A stretch of DNA of 64,000 bases, taken from the NCBI GenBank assembly GCA_963755695.1, contig CAVWLB010000003.1, forward strand, positions 62,001-126,000, written 5' to 3'. This document shows, piece by piece, positions 54,357 to 64,000 of the stretch (position 1 is its first letter; each line of letters begins with the position of its first letter). Source of the stretch: QHWT01 sp963755695. GTDB lineage: Bacteria; Acidobacteriota; Vicinamibacteria; Vicinamibacterales; 2-12-FULL-66-21. The notes below the pieces were generated by a model. That model did no database searches. It saw only the letters and a program-made list of their open reading frames with translations, and was not told where the DNA came from. Position numbers and translations under genes: made by a program.

Positions 54357-56425
54357 ACTCCAAACTTCTCCGCGTCCCAGACGAGGCCGAGCTCGCTCGG
54401 CGGCGCCATGTAGCCGACGAGCGCGGACGCGGCCACGACGGCGGGGCTCGCGAGGTAGCCTTCGCCGCCGAGTCCCATCCGGTTCTGCCAGTTGCGATTG
54501 AACGACGTGATCGCGCGCTGGCCGGATGTCAGCGCGTCGGGCCCCTGCCCGAAGCACGGGCCGCACCACGACTGGCGGATCTCGCCGCCGACCGATCGGA
54601 ACACGTCGGCGATCGATTCGCCGCCGAGCCGCGCGTCAGGCTGCTCGATCTGCCGGCCGACGCCGCCCGATCCCGGAAAGATCCTGAACTCGCGCTCCAC
54701 CCGCCTGACGCCGGCCTCGCGCGCCGCGCGCATCACGAGCGCCGCCTGCAGCAGGTCGTCGTAGCTGCCGTTGGTGCAGGATCCGATCATCGCCTTGTCG
54801 AACGTGATCCGCTCGCGCGCGACGTCCTCCGCCGCGAACGCGTTGCCCGGGCTGAACGGCTTCGCGATCATCGGCCGCACGTCGGTGAGGTCGATCGTTT
54901 CGTCGATCTCGTACCGCGCGTCGGCTCCCGGGTGCGATCGGCGGATACGGCAGGCTGGTGATCCCTTTGCGCCGGTACCACTCGTAGGTGATCTCGTCGG
55001 GCGCGAAGATGCCGTTCAGCGCTTCCGCCTCGGCCATCATGTTCGCGATCGTGTTGCGATAGGCAATCGGCAGCTGTCTGGTCCGCGTCGACGAGCTCGA
55101 CCGACATGCCCTGCGACTGCTTCGCTCCCCAGCGCCGCAGCAGCTCGAGCACGATGTCCTTGCCGCTGACCCACGGCTGCAGCGTGCCGCTGAACGATCA
55201 CGCGCCGCGCCTTCGCCAGCGTGAAGTAGATGTAGCCCGTCGCCCACCCGAACCCGAGCGTCGTCGATCCGACGCCGATGCCGACCGCGCCGTACGCGCC
55301 GTAGGCGCGGCTGTGCGAGTCGGCGCCCGGAATGAACTGCCCCGGCATCACGAGCCCCTGCTCGGGAAAATAGAAATGGAAGATGCCGTCGCCCGGCGTC
55401 GCGTAATACGGCTTCTCAATCCCTGCTGGCGCGGCGAACTCGCGGCCGATGCTCGTCTGCTTGTCGTCGATGGCGCTGCCGGTGAAGACGAAGTGGTCGT
55501 TGGCGATCGCCGCCTGGCGCGGGTAGATCGTGTTGCCGCCGGTGATCTGGTTGAAGGTGTGGATCGCAAACGGCGCCGTGCCGTCCGACGCCGGCAGCAG
55601 GTCCGCATACACGCGCAGCGTCGTGCCCGGCTTCAGGTCCGCCGGCTTCAGATCCTTGTCGACGCGATGCGCCCAGATGATCTGCTCGGTCGTCGTCATG
55701 CCGCGCGCGGCTTCCGCGTCGGGCCAGTCGATTGACGGGGCGGTCTCCACCGACCGCCGGAACTCGCGGCGGCCGACGGCGAAGATGCCGCCGCCGCGCC
55801 GGATCTCCTCTTCCTTCGGCGACAGCGGCACCGGCTCGTAGGTCTTGTCCTGCGTGACGTTGGCGAGCTGACGCGTGGCGGGATCGAACGTCAACTCGTC
55901 GCCGTCCTTCGCGTCGGCAACCGCCTCCGGGCTCTGGACGACGTGCAGGCCGAGATTGAAGGCGTTGCGGCGGAAGATGTCGCCCATGTTGTGGCCGCAG
56001 ACGACCACCATCTGCAGCCCGGCTTCCTCGGCAACGCCTTTCAGGCCGGCCGGGCTCATCTCACGCGACGACCCGATCGCGAAGCGATCGCCGGCGATGA
56101 CGAACGTCTCGCCGCGGTGCACGCGCGCGCGGAAGTCGGGCATCAGGTAGCGGAAGGAACCCGCCTTCCATCGCTCGTCGAGCGTCTCCAGGCTCTCCGA
56201 GACGCAGTCGGCCGCCGGCGTGATCTGATCGGTGTCGATCGCGTCGAGCTTCTTCGGTGCCGGACTCTTGCGATCCCAGAAGATCAGCGCCTGCCCCCGG
56301 ATCAGCGACGAGGCCGTTCGGGACGACTGTCGCGGCAGCGACCGTCCATGCCGCTCGGGAGTGCCGCATGTGGTCTCAGACGCGCAGGCTGGATGGTGTG
56401 CATCGCCGGATCTCGATCGTATCAA
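54353..56425 (-). CDS. aconitase-family enzyme with N-terminal swivel domain, frameshifted
   Basis: About 670 codons. The first third is the swivel (LeuD-like) domain: DTDQITPAADCVSES, FVIAGDRFAIGSSREMSPAGLKGVAEEAG. The catalytic part follows: HRVDKDLKPADLKPGTTLRVYADL, AIANDHFVFTGSAIDD, MPGQFIPGADSHSRAYGAYGAVGIGVGSTTLGFGWATGYIYF, MIGSCTNGSYDDLLQAA and WCGPCFGQG, which give the three cluster cysteines. In ordinary aconitase A the swivel is last; in AcnB it comes before the catalytic domains but after a HEAT domain, which is missing here. Dehydratase/hydratase activity on citrate-like acids with a 4Fe-4S cluster is expected. Indels near 55190, 55080 and 54935. The N-terminal 40 residues are not family-like, so the start is unclear. 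Confidence 0.75.
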
Positions 56426-56628
56426 ACCGAACCCGTGTCGGGGGCCGGCACGTAGCCCGCGCAGGTGACGACCGGCAGCGGCGGATACCGGGGAAAACGA
56501 GGATCGGTTTTCGAGCGCTCGCAGAAATAGAACCGCGACCCGCGGTCATTGACGATCACCCGGCTGAACTGGCAGGTGAGGCAGAGCCCGACGCGCTCGG
56601 CTTCGCGGCGATTCCGATCCGTCTCCAT
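56422..56628 (-). CDS. small four-cysteine protein
   Basis: A 68-aa protein: METDRNRREAERVGLCLTCQ, then FCERSKTDPRFPRYPPLPVVTCAGY. Two CxxC-type half-sites (CLTC and, further on, FC...TC) would bind one zinc ion. I believe this pattern is a conserved hypothetical family in Acidobacteriota and Myxococcota but cannot name a function. ATG inside the frame gives the best start. It ends two to four bases from where the aconitase frame begins, so they probably share a transcript. Confidence 0.6.
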   Translation of the reverse strand: METDRNRREAERVGLCLTCQFSRVIVNDRGSRFYFCERSKTDPRFPRYPPLPVVTCAGYVPAPDTGSV

Positions 56629-56706
56629 CCGTGTGATCCGTGGCGGCAATCCGCGACCGTGGCCCGTGGCTTACGCGTTCGGTGGCTTCCGTGGCATCAT
56701 TGGCAC

Positions 56707-57096
56707 ATGTTCACGTCGGAAGCGATGACGCGCGGCGTTCGGGTCCACGTCGAATCCGAGTACGCGCCGGAGCAGTCGCAGCCGTCGCAGAACCAGTGGT
56801 TCTTCCTCTACACCATCACGATCTCGAACGAGGGCGTCGAGACGGTGCAGTTGATGACCCGCCACTGGGTCATCACCGACGGCACCGGCCACGTCGAAGA
56901 AGTGCGCGGCCCGGGCGTGGTCGGCAAGCAGCCGGTGCTCGCGCCCGGCGAGTCGTTCACCTACACCTCCGGCTGCCCGCTGGGCACGCCGTTCGGCGTC
57001 ATGGAAGGCACCTATCAGATGGTCACCGACGGCGGCGAACAGTTCGAGGCGAAGATCGCGCCGTTCACGCTCAGCGAGCCATATACCGTGCACTGA
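56707..57096 (+). CDS. apaG: ApaG protein
   Basis: A 129-aa intact ApaG. It begins TRGVRVHVESEYAPEQSQPSQNQWFFLYTITISNEG and continues VQLMTRHWVITDGTGHVEEVRGPGVVGKQPVLAPGESFTYTSGCPLGTPFGVMEGTYQM, the full FN3-like fold with the conserved GxGVVGxQP loop. In enterobacteria it is linked to cobalt/magnesium resistance and Ap4A metabolism; the biochemical role is unclear. Divergent from the small cysteine protein, alone on its strand, and followed by a repeat array. Confidence 0.93.
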   Translation: MFTSEAMTRGVRVHVESEYAPEQSQPSQNQWFFLYTITISNEGVETVQLMTRHWVITDGTGHVEEVRGPGVVGKQPVLAPGESFTYTSGCPLGTPFGVMEGTYQMVTDGGEQFEAKIAPFTLSEPYTVH

Positions 57097-57099
57097 CAG

Positions 57100-57155
57100 G
57101 TTCTCGGGTTCTCAGGTTCTCGTTAGGTTCTCAGGTTCTCAGGTTCTCAGGTTCT
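57100..57155. repeat. GGTTCTCAGGTTCTC array
   Basis: Six copies of the 8-9-base unit ggttctcag between convergent genes. The minus-strand gene's last codons appear to lie inside it. Confidence 0.85.
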
Positions 57156-59556
57156 GCGCGTGTCTGCCCCATGATCGTCGCGGCGCCGAGGTAAAGCGCA
57201 GCGCCGCAGCCCAGCGTCGCCGAGAAACCCCAGTTCATCGCAATGAACACCGCGAGCGTCGCGCCGAGCACGGAGAGCGCGCCGTTCATGCCCCAGGCCC
57301 ACGCGAATCAGTTGCGGCTGGGTCTCCGACAGCAGCCGGACGCCCGCCGGGAGCGGGACACCCATCAGCATGCCTGCTGGCAGCATCAGCGCGACGGCGG
57401 TCAGCAGGCGCAGCGGCAGCGGCCAGCCGATCGCTACGTGAATGATCGAGGGCAGAACGGTTCCCCAGACAAGACGCGACCAATGCTGCCGCGATACACG
57501 CCATGACGGCGGCACGCCGTACGCCCGGCTCTCGATTGCGCGGCGGCTCAGGAAGCTTCCAAGCCCGGTTCCGAGCAGCAGCGAGAGCAGCGTGACGGTG
57601 AGCGAATAGACCGGGTGGCCGAGCAGCAGCACGAACCGCTGCAGCAGCGCGACCTCGATGAGCATGAAGGCTGCGCCGAGGCACGCAAAGTAGAAGAGCC
57701 ATCTGAACCAGCCCGGCGCGAGCGCGCTTCGCGCCGTCACGGCCAGCGGACCAATGACAAAGAGCGCCGACCAGCACGAATGACGATGGCCAGCAGCACG
57801 AGCAGCGCGGTCAACCCACCCGTCGCCCACGCCCCGGGATTCGATGGCCGCTCGACATGCACGCCCAACAAGCGCAGCCCGCCGGCCACGAACGCCGTGA
57901 TTGCGCAGCCGCGTCGTGTGAAAGAAGAATGGCCGGTCGTCGGTCGTTGGCGTGATGTCGAACGGATAGCGGTCGTAGAACGCGTGGCGATCGGGGGCGA
58001 GAATCAACCGCGCGTAGTCGTCGCGCGCATCTCCCAGATTGGGCGCCGCCCGCCCCGGCAGGTAGAGGATCGCGAACCTCAACTCGCGCGCCGCCGCTTC
58101 GAGCCGGGCGCGCTCGTCCGCCGTGAATGGCGTCTTCTTCAGCAGAAACGTCGCCACGTCCTCGTGCTGAAAGATCGCCAGGTGCTCCGCGGCATCGAGC
58201 CCACGCCGCGCGCACGCTTCCTGCGCGAGCGAGATCAGCCGCAGGCCGTCGAACACCCATCGCGAAATGCTGAGGACCCCGCGGTCGGTCAGGTGATCGA
58301 GGTAGTCGTCGAACGCTTCGACCGTGTAGAGAGTGTTCTCGGTCAGCGTATACGCGCCGGCGGCGGTCGCGGCCCAGGTATCGACCAGCGACGCCTGAAT
58401 GACGTCGTACCGCTCCGGCGATCGCCGGACGAAACTGCGGCCATCCTCGACGTGGATGTGCACCGCCGGATGGTCGTAGACGCCGCCGGAATACGCTTTG
58501 AACCGATCGCGCATCACGTCGTTGGCGATGATCGGGTTGATTTCGACGCCATCGACTGCGGCGGCGCCGAAGACCAGCGCCGACAGCAGGTCGCGGCCGC
58601 CGCCGGTGCCGATGACCAGCGCGTTGAACGGCGACGCCGGCGTGCCGCCCGGCTCGCCGAACAGGCGATACCCCATCGCCGTCAACTCGTATTGCAGGTA
58701 GTTCACCTCGCGCAGATCGCCGTCGAAGCGCAGAATCTGTGTACCCGCCGCCGAATCGATGTCCATCAGATGCGTCTCGGGCAGCGGGCCGGTATAGCGA
58801 TCGCTCAGCGACCATGCGCCATACGGCTGGTCGTACACCCCGATGCGGGAGAACGAGTTCCATTTGCTGAACAAGCACCGCGTGATGCTCGTGTCCCTTG
58901 GTCGCACTGACGGAAAACAGCCGCAACGGAGGCACGCCGGCGATGACCACGACGAGCGCGAGCGCGCCCCCTGGTGCGACCACCGCTGCACGGCGCCCCG
59001 GCGGGTGAAAGAGCGCCGCGGCAATCGCCGCCATGCCCGCGGCCGCGACGAATCGCGCCGGGGGCGCCAAGCCGGTTCAGCGCCGGCATCAGCAGCAGGC
59101 ACGCAGCCGCCGCGCCGAGCAGGTCGGCCGCATAGACGGCGTTGATGTTCGCGCTCAGCCGCGCCACCGCAATTGAAACCGCCGCGCCGCCGGCAAAGAA
59201 CGGCAGCGCCGCCAGCAGGTAGGTGGTCGCCATCAGCGCGATGTTCGACGGCGTGTAGTTCAGCCCGACCCGCATTCTCACCAGGATCGCCAGCACGACC
59301 ACCGTGATCAGCGAAAGCCAAGCGCATGGATGGACAGCAGCCGTTCCGTCGGGTACCGCGCGAACCGATCGCGCAAGAGGAACACGTACACGCCGCTTGC
59401 GCTCAGCCCGAACAGCGCGATCGAAATCGCGAGAAACGCAAAGTGGTAATACATGGTGACCGAGAAGATGCGCGTCAGCGACAACTCGGTCATGAGCAGC
59501 GATGCAGAAACGAGGGATACGCCGAAGAGAACCTGACGCGGAACCGATGAGGGCAC
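57131..59556 (-). CDS. spermidine-synthase-like membrane protein, frameshifted
   Basis: About 800 codons. The N-terminal part is a multi-helix membrane region (LLMTELSLTRIFSVTMYYHFAFLAISIALFGLSASGVYVF, NIALMATTYLLAALPFFAGGAAVSIAVARLS). In the middle is a methyltransferase-like spermidine-synthase fold: NALVIGTGGGRDLLSAL, VDGVEINPIIANDVM, HIHVEDGRSFVRR, YDVIQASLVDTWAATAAGAYTLTENTLYTVEAF. More membrane helices follow. Fusions of this kind are widespread in Acidobacteriota and have no confirmed polyamine activity. Shifts lie near 59310, 59070, 58910, 57900-57780 and 57510-57290. GTG at 59556 starts shortly after aat and is a guess. The final residues are encoded by the repeat array. Confidence 0.72.
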
Positions 59557-59615
59557 ATCTGAGTCTGTCGGACCGGCGACGCGATCGTCAAGCCTTCGCG
59601 GGGCCCAAGACCCGT

Positions 59616-60194
59616 TCAGGTGAAGGTCGTGTCGATTCTGAGCGCTTCCTGCAGCATGCGCAGGTAACGCCGCCGCGACACCTCGACCGCGCCGAACTGC
59701 GTGAGGTGTTCCGTCACCCACTGGGTGTCGAGCAGACGATAGCCGCGCGCCCGTAAACGCTCGACGAGCGCCACCAGCGCGACCTTCGACGCGTCGGTCA
59801 CGCGGTGGAACATCGATTCGCCGAAGAACGCACCGCCCAGCGCGACACCGTACAGGCCGCCGGCGAGCACGCCGTCCTGCCAGGTCTCGATCGAGTGGGC
59901 GATTCCGCCCGCGTGCAGCGCGCAATAGCTCTCCAGGATCTCGGCGTCAATCCAGCTCCCCTCCTCGTCCGTGCGATCAGCACAGGCCCGAATGACCGCG
60001 GCGAAATCGGAATCGACACGGACCTCGAAGCGCTGCTGCCGGATGATTCGACCGAGACGCTTTGGAGCATGAAAAGTGTCGAGGGGGATGATGCCGCGCG
60101 GATCGGGCGAGTACCATCGGATCTGCCCGGGTTCGACCGCCATCGGGAACCAGCCGCTGGTATAGGCGGAGATGAGAAGATCCGCGGAGATCAC
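59616..60194 (-). CDS. aat: leucyl/phenylalanyl-tRNA-protein transferase
   Basis: A 192-aa Aat enzyme: YTSGWFPMA, RWYSPDPRGIIPLD, ADRTDEEGSWIDAEILESYCALHAGGIAHSIETW, GGLYGVALGGAFFGESMFHRVTDASKVALVALVERLRARGYRLLDTQW. It attaches Leu or Phe to N-terminal Arg/Lys of proteins and so feeds them to ClpS-ClpAP (N-end rule). Slightly shorter than the E. coli enzyme at the N-terminus, as in many Acidobacteriota. GTG start. It precedes the spermidine-synthase-like gene on the same strand. Confidence 0.93.
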   Translation of the reverse strand: MISADLLISAYTSGWFPMAVEPGQIRWYSPDPRGIIPLDTFHAPKRLGRIIRQQRFEVRVDSDFAAVIRACADRTDEEGSWIDAEILESYCALHAGGIAHSIETWQDGVLAGGLYGVALGGAFFGESMFHRVTDASKVALVALVERLRARGYRLLDTQWVTEHLTQFGAVEVSRRRYLRMLQEALRIDTTFT

Positions 60195-60199
60195 TCAAA

Positions 60200-60497
60200 A
60201 AACGTACAAGACGGAAGACAGCGGAAGGAAGACGGAAGTACTAGGCCCTTGGTCCTGACGTCCTTGGTCCTTGGTCGTGAGCCACCGGGCACCAGGGATC
60301 GCCACAGAAAAACACCGACGAACACAAGCCACACAAAAACACAAGCCACAGAAAAACACAGAAGAACACAGAAGAACACAGAAAAACACTGCGAAAACAC
60401 TGGGAAAACGACGCCGGAAAACCCACTCTCTCTGCGTCATCGGTGTCATCGGTGTCATCGGTGTTGTTCGGTGTTGTTCGGTGTGCTTCGGTGGCGT
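60200..60497. repeat. gene-free stretch with three repeat families
   Basis: No gene is visible. It begins with agacggaag units (60207-60240), continues with the ccacagaaaaacac family (60298-60412, same as at 25262), and ends with tcatcggtg / ttgttcggtg units (60436-60495). The last array stops a few bases before the stop codon of the usp gene. Confidence 0.88.
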
Positions 60498-60503
60498 GGC
60501 CTC

Positions 60504-60917
60504 CTACGGCCTCAGAATCAGCACCGAGCAACGGCCGTTCTCGGCGAACGCACGCGAGTGTTCGTCGGATCCTTGCACGATCGCAAGATCGACCGTGTTC
60601 TCCTGGGTGTAGCGCACGAGCTCGTCGGCTGTGTCGCCGGTGCGGATGGCAATGGTGATTCGTTCCTGCAGCTCGGCGGGCAGCAGGCGTGACAGCCGCT
60701 CGCGCGCCTCCTCTTCCATCGCGGCGTGCAGCTCCGGCAGACGAGACGTCGGCATCTCCGCCGTCCAGCCTGCCTTGAGCGGTTCCTCGATCACGTACAC
60801 GACGTGCAGGTCGGCGTTGAATGCGCGTGCCAGCCGGCCCGCGAAGGACACCGACCGATCGAAGGACTCGTCGTTGCTTCCATGCAGCAGCAGGCGCCGC
60901 ATCTCTCCCGTTGCCAT
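60504..60917 (-). CDS. universal stress protein (UspA-like)
   Basis: A 137-aa Usp domain: LLLHGSNDESFDRSVSFAGRLARAFNADLHVVYVIEEP, then ERITIAIRTGDTADELVRYTQENTVDLAIVQGSDEH. The C-terminal nucleotide loop normally reads G-x2-G-x9-G(S/T); here GSDEHSRAFAENGRCSVLIL lacks the second and third glycines, so ATP binding is doubtful. Cytoplasmic. Divergent from the SulP transporter with 54 bases between starts, which could share regulation. Confidence 0.85.
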   Translation of the reverse strand: MATGEMRRLLLHGSNDESFDRSVSFAGRLARAFNADLHVVYVIEEPLKAGWTAEMPTSRLPELHAAMEEEARERLSRLLPAELQERITIAIRTGDTADELVRYTQENTVDLAIVQGSDEHSRAFAENGRCSVLILRP

Positions 60918-60971
60918 CTCGCCTCCAATCTCTGTCTGCTACAATATCCAGGCTCCCGCACAACAACTGTA

Positions 60972-62637
60972 ATGCACATCCCTAACTGGATGCCCGCTTC
61001 CGTGCGCGCGCTCCATCATTATTCGTGGCACGCGCTGACGAAGGATCTGATCGCCGGCGTCACTGTTGGCCTCGTGGCCTTGCCGCTCGCGATGGCGTTC
61101 GCCATCGCGTCCGGCCTTACCCCGCAGGCCGGGATCTACTGCGCCATCGTCACCGGCTTCCTGATCTCCGCACTGGGTGGTTCGCGATATCAGATTGGCG
61201 GACCCACCGGCGCCTTCGTCGTGGTGGTCGCCGGCATCGTTGCTACCTACGGCGTCGACGGCCTGTTTATGTGCACGATGATGGCAGGGGTGATGCTGGT
61301 GATCCTTGGGGTCACCGGGATGGGTACCGCCGTCAAGTACCTGCCGCGCCCGGTGGTCATCGGCTTCACGAACGGGATTGCGGTGTTGATTGCCAGCACG
61401 CAAATCCGCGACTTTTTCGGGCTACAGCTCGCAGCCGTCCCATCCGCAGTTCGCACCGCGGATGATTGAGCTGGCGCGGCACGCCGCGACGTTCTCCCCG
61501 GCCGCCGCTACGCTTGGCTGTGCGGCCCTGGTCGCCATGATCGCGCTTCGCCAGACATTTCCTCGCGTGCCAGGAGCAATTCTGGCGCTGGTGGTCGGCA
61601 CCGCCGCCGTCATGCTCACCGGGCTCGGCGTCGAGACCGTAGGATCCCGGTTCGGCGGAGTTCCGGAGGGGCTTCCTGAACTCAAGCTGCCGGACTTCAA
61701 GCCGTCGCTGGTGCCAATCCTGCTCAGGCCAGCGCTGACGGTTGCGCTGCTCGGCGCGATCGAATCGCTTCTGTCCGCTGTCGTCGCCGACCGCATGGGA
61801 CAGGATCAGCACAATCCGAATACCGAACTGGTAGCACAGGGCATCGCCAACATCGCGTCGCCAATGTTCGGCGGCCTGCCGGCGACTGGCGCCATCGCGC
61901 GCACCGCCACCAATATCCGCAGCGGTGCGACGTCGCCAGTGGCCGGGATGGTGCACGCCCTCACGCTTCTCGCCGTCCTTCTCGCCGCTGCCCCACTGAC
62001 ACGCTTCATTCCGATGGCGGTGCTCGCGGCGATCCTCCTGATGGTGTCGTGGAACATGGGCGAGTGGCACGAAATCCCCAAGCTGTTGCGCCTGACCAAG
62101 ACCGACATCGGCGTATGGATCGTCACCTTCGCGCTGACAGTCTTCGCGGATCTGACGATCGCCGTCGAGGTCGGGATGGTGCTGGCCGCGTTGACGTTCA
62201 TCCGCCGCGTCGCGGTCACCACGACGGTCTCGGAGGTCACGCGCGAGTATGTGGAGTCGGGGCGCCCGCACATCCTGCAGGACAAACCGATTCCCGAGTA
62301 CGTCGCGATCTACCGCATCCATGGCCCGTTCCTGTTCGGCACGACCGACAAGATCGCCCAGGTCACGGATCGCCTCGACCATCTTCCACAGGTCGTGATC
62401 ATCCGCCTGCGCAACATGACGGCGATCGACGCAACCGGGCTCCAGGCGCTCGAGGAGGTCGCGGATCGGCTGCGTGCGTCGGACCGTACGCTGGTGCTGT
62501 GTGGCGCGCCGGCTCAACCGGCGGCGGTGATGCGGCAGGCACGCTTCCATCAGCATATTGGCGAGGGCAACATTTGCCTGAACATTGCCGCCGCGCTCAA
62601 CCGCGCGGAGGAAATCATCAGGACCCACGCGGCGTAG
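60972..62637 (+). CDS. SulP-family anion transporter with STAS domain, frameshifted
   Basis: About 555 aa after one repair near 61440. The N-terminal transport domain has the SulP signature (KDLIAGVTVGLVALPLAMAFAIASGLTPQAGIYCAIVTGFLISALGGSRYQIGGPTGAFVVVVAGIVATYG) and continues in the second frame with LLGAIESLLSAVVADRMGQDQHNPNTELVAQGIANIASPMFGGLPATGAIARTATNIRSGA. A STAS domain closes the protein (IYRIHGPFLFGTTDKIAQVT, VIIRLRNMTAIDATGLQALEEV). It moves sulfate, bicarbonate or another anion across the inner membrane. Inner-membrane part and STAS are both complete, so the shift is probably a sequence error. Confidence 0.87.
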
Positions 62638-62639
62638 TG

Positions 62640-62735
62640 CAGAAGAAAAGACGAAAGGCGGAAGAAGGAAGTACTTCCGCCTTCCCTCTTCCGCCTGGTT
62701 TCTGCCCTGAGCCCGGAGCCTGAAGCCCGAAGCCC
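62640..62735. repeat. GAAGGCGGAAG / CTTCCGCC palindrome and GGCTTCGGG units
   Basis: An inverted repeat with 10-bp arms (62655-62664 and 62674-62683) and a nine-base loop is followed by ttccctcttccgcc and then by gagcctgaagcccgaagccc, the complement of the 4138 family. Lies between convergent genes. Confidence 0.8.
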
Positions 62736-63095
62736 TTACTGCTTCGCAATCCACGCCGGCGGCGGCTGGATCGTCGGCTCCGGCGTCGGGCCGGGATCAG
62801 GGCGGCCGCTTCCCTCCAGGCGGCTGACCGCGCGCACGACCATATCGTGATCGCACGTCATCTGACATGATAGCCGCACGCCGATCGCTCCTCGTGCGGT
62901 GAGCACCGCGCGCTCCGCTTCGGTCATCCTGTCCGGCTCCCCGGCGATGAACTCGACACGGCAGGTCGTGCACCGCGCGTTGCCGCCGCACGCGTGCAGG
63001 ATGTCGACGCGGGCATCCTCCTCGATCGCCCGGACCAGGCGCTTCCCCGGTGACACTTCGACGGTCCGGTACCCTTCCACTGTCAGCTTCGGCAT
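62736..63095 (-). CDS. plant-type 2Fe-2S ferredoxin
   Basis: A 119-aa ferredoxin. Cluster cysteines are at about 36, 42, 45 and 77 in CGGNARCTTC and RLSCQ, the usual C-x5-C-x2-C...C set. The N-terminus reads LTVEGYRTVEVSPGKRLVRAIEED, as in ferredoxins that serve monooxygenases. The C-terminal 30 residues are Pro-rich and lack known function. Cytoplasmic electron carrier; no obvious partner next to it. The ATG giving MPKLTVEGY is preferred over one three codons upstream. Confidence 0.9.
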   Translation of the reverse strand: MPKLTVEGYRTVEVSPGKRLVRAIEEDARVDILHACGGNARCTTCRVEFIAGEPDRMTEAERAVLTARGAIGVRLSCQMTCDHDMVVRAVSRLEGSGRPDPGPTPEPTIQPPPAWIAKQ

Positions 63096-63117
63096 GCGCC
63101 TCATCCTCTCGTCGATG

Positions 63118-64000
63118 CTATGCGTATCGTTTTCTGATGGTTGGAATCAGATATTCACTGAACGCGCGGTGAAAATCGTAGCGCGGTGAGAATCCCCAGT
63201 CGCGCCGGGCCGCGCCCTCGTCGACGTCCGCGGGCCAAGAATCGACGATCGCGCTGGCGCTTGGTGTCAATCGCCCAGAAGATATCGGCGCCGGGAAAGG
63301 CCCTGACGACCACGTCGCGGATCTCCTCCGCCGTGGGATTGAACGCGCCAACGTTGTAGGCAGTGCGCTGCAGCCGCTCGCGCGGGGCGGACGCCAGCGT
63401 CAGCAGGGCCTCGACGCCATCGGGCATCGCCATGAACGGGATCTGCGTGTCGGGCCGCACGAAGCATCCGTACTTCGCCCGCTGCGCAGCCGCATGGATC
63501 ATCTCGGGCGCGTAGTCGGACGTGCCGCCTGACGGCAAGGTCAGCGCCGAAATCAGGCCCGGGAAGCGCACGCACCGGAAGTCCACCCGGCCGCTGTGCG
63601 ATTCGGCAGCGAGCTGCTTGTAATTGCGCGCGTAGTAGGTCCCGAGCAACTCGCAATACAGCTTGTTGCACCCATACATCGTCGTCGGGTGCAGATACTC
63701 GTCCTCCGAGACCCTGCCAGCGCTTTGCTTCGTGTCGAGGCTTGGCAGACCATACGCTGCGATCGACGAAGGATAGATGAACACGACCGGACGCCCGTGG
63801 GATTCCGCTTCGTGCTGCGCGAATTCGAGCAGGCTCAGCGTGCCTTCGACGTTGACCTGGTGCGCGGCGATGGGTGTGAACTCGGAACGGGTGGAGAGCA
63901 GCGCCGCCAGATGGAAGATGAGATCGATCTCGAATTCCGCCATCAGCCGCTCCAGCAGCGCGCGATCGAGGATCGATCCGGTCACCTCGCGATCCACTTT
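63118..64000 (-). CDS. NAD-dependent SDR epimerase/threonine-dehydrogenase-like, cut by right edge, frameshifted
   Basis: The 3' portion (about 290 codons) of an extended SDR enzyme. Visible are IDLIFHLAALLSTRSEFTPIAAHQVNVEGTLSLLEFA, VFIYPSSIAAYG, the catalytic YGCNK (Tyr and Lys), VRFPGLISALTLPSGGTSDYAPEM and NVGAFNPTAEEI. The Rossmann GxxGxxG is outside the window. The sequence around PSGGTSDYAPEM is like bacterial L-threonine 3-dehydrogenases of the SDR type, but UDP-sugar epimerases are not excluded. One shift near 63240 separates AIDTKRQ from IVDSWPADVDEGAARRDWGFSPRYDF, the usual C-terminus. Confidence 0.75.

Overview
The window is high-GC bacterial chromosome. The PadR regulator next to a MacB/ADOP-type permease, the sigma factor paired with a Ser/Thr kinase, and the many secreted peptidases, TonB-type and outer-membrane proteins point to a soil Acidobacteriota, most likely the Vicinamibacteria (inference from gene content; no rRNA or tRNA gene is visible). 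No phage, IS element, CRISPR array or integron was seen.

Layout. 0-7 kb: sigma factor/kinase pair, small membrane proteins, then a minus-strand operon of an outer-membrane barrel and a secreted kinase-like protein. 7.2-16.4 kb: a plus-strand glycoconjugate cluster (hydrolase-GT2 fusion, ABC exporter, two glycosyltransferases, PIG-L deacetylase, GT87 mannosyltransferase), mostly joined by 4-base start/stop overlaps. 16.4-19 kb: DNA-ligase-associated exonuclease and ATP-dependent ligase. 19-27 kb: a LolA-like secreted protein, a TatT lipoprotein, PadR plus permease, a subclass B3 metallo-beta-lactamase with Gln in place of the first His ligand, and a second kinase-like lipoprotein. 27-35 kb: phosphoesterase, HerA-like ATPase, histone-H1-like protein, M14 peptidase, pseudopilin. 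35-50 kb: EttA, an MsbA-like exporter, HAD phosphatase, TonB-dependent receptor, metallopeptidases, FHA-GAF-HD-GYP protein, ChaN-like protein, GNAT, CPBP protease. 50-64 kb: DUF1223, YceI, TerC, beta-helix/PA14 protein, a swivel-first aconitase, ApaG, a spermidine-synthase-like membrane protein, Aat, Usp, SulP transporter, ferredoxin and a right-edge SDR epimerase.

Two things run across the whole window. First, nearly every gene boundary carries a short degenerate tandem array (units of about 7-11 bases, at least eight sequence families), often with its own reverse complement so that it can fold into a long hairpin. In several places the array has run into a coding frame. Second, many genes are broken by single-base indels while their protein motifs stay intact. 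The breaks are dense in five islands (about 7.7-8.5, 10.6-13.9, 31.9-33.4, 51.5-55.2 and 57.1-59.3 kb) and look technical. The isolated breaks outside the islands fall repeatedly on an extra C after AGTAC. Coordinates of the frameshifted genes below span the whole reconstructed gene.
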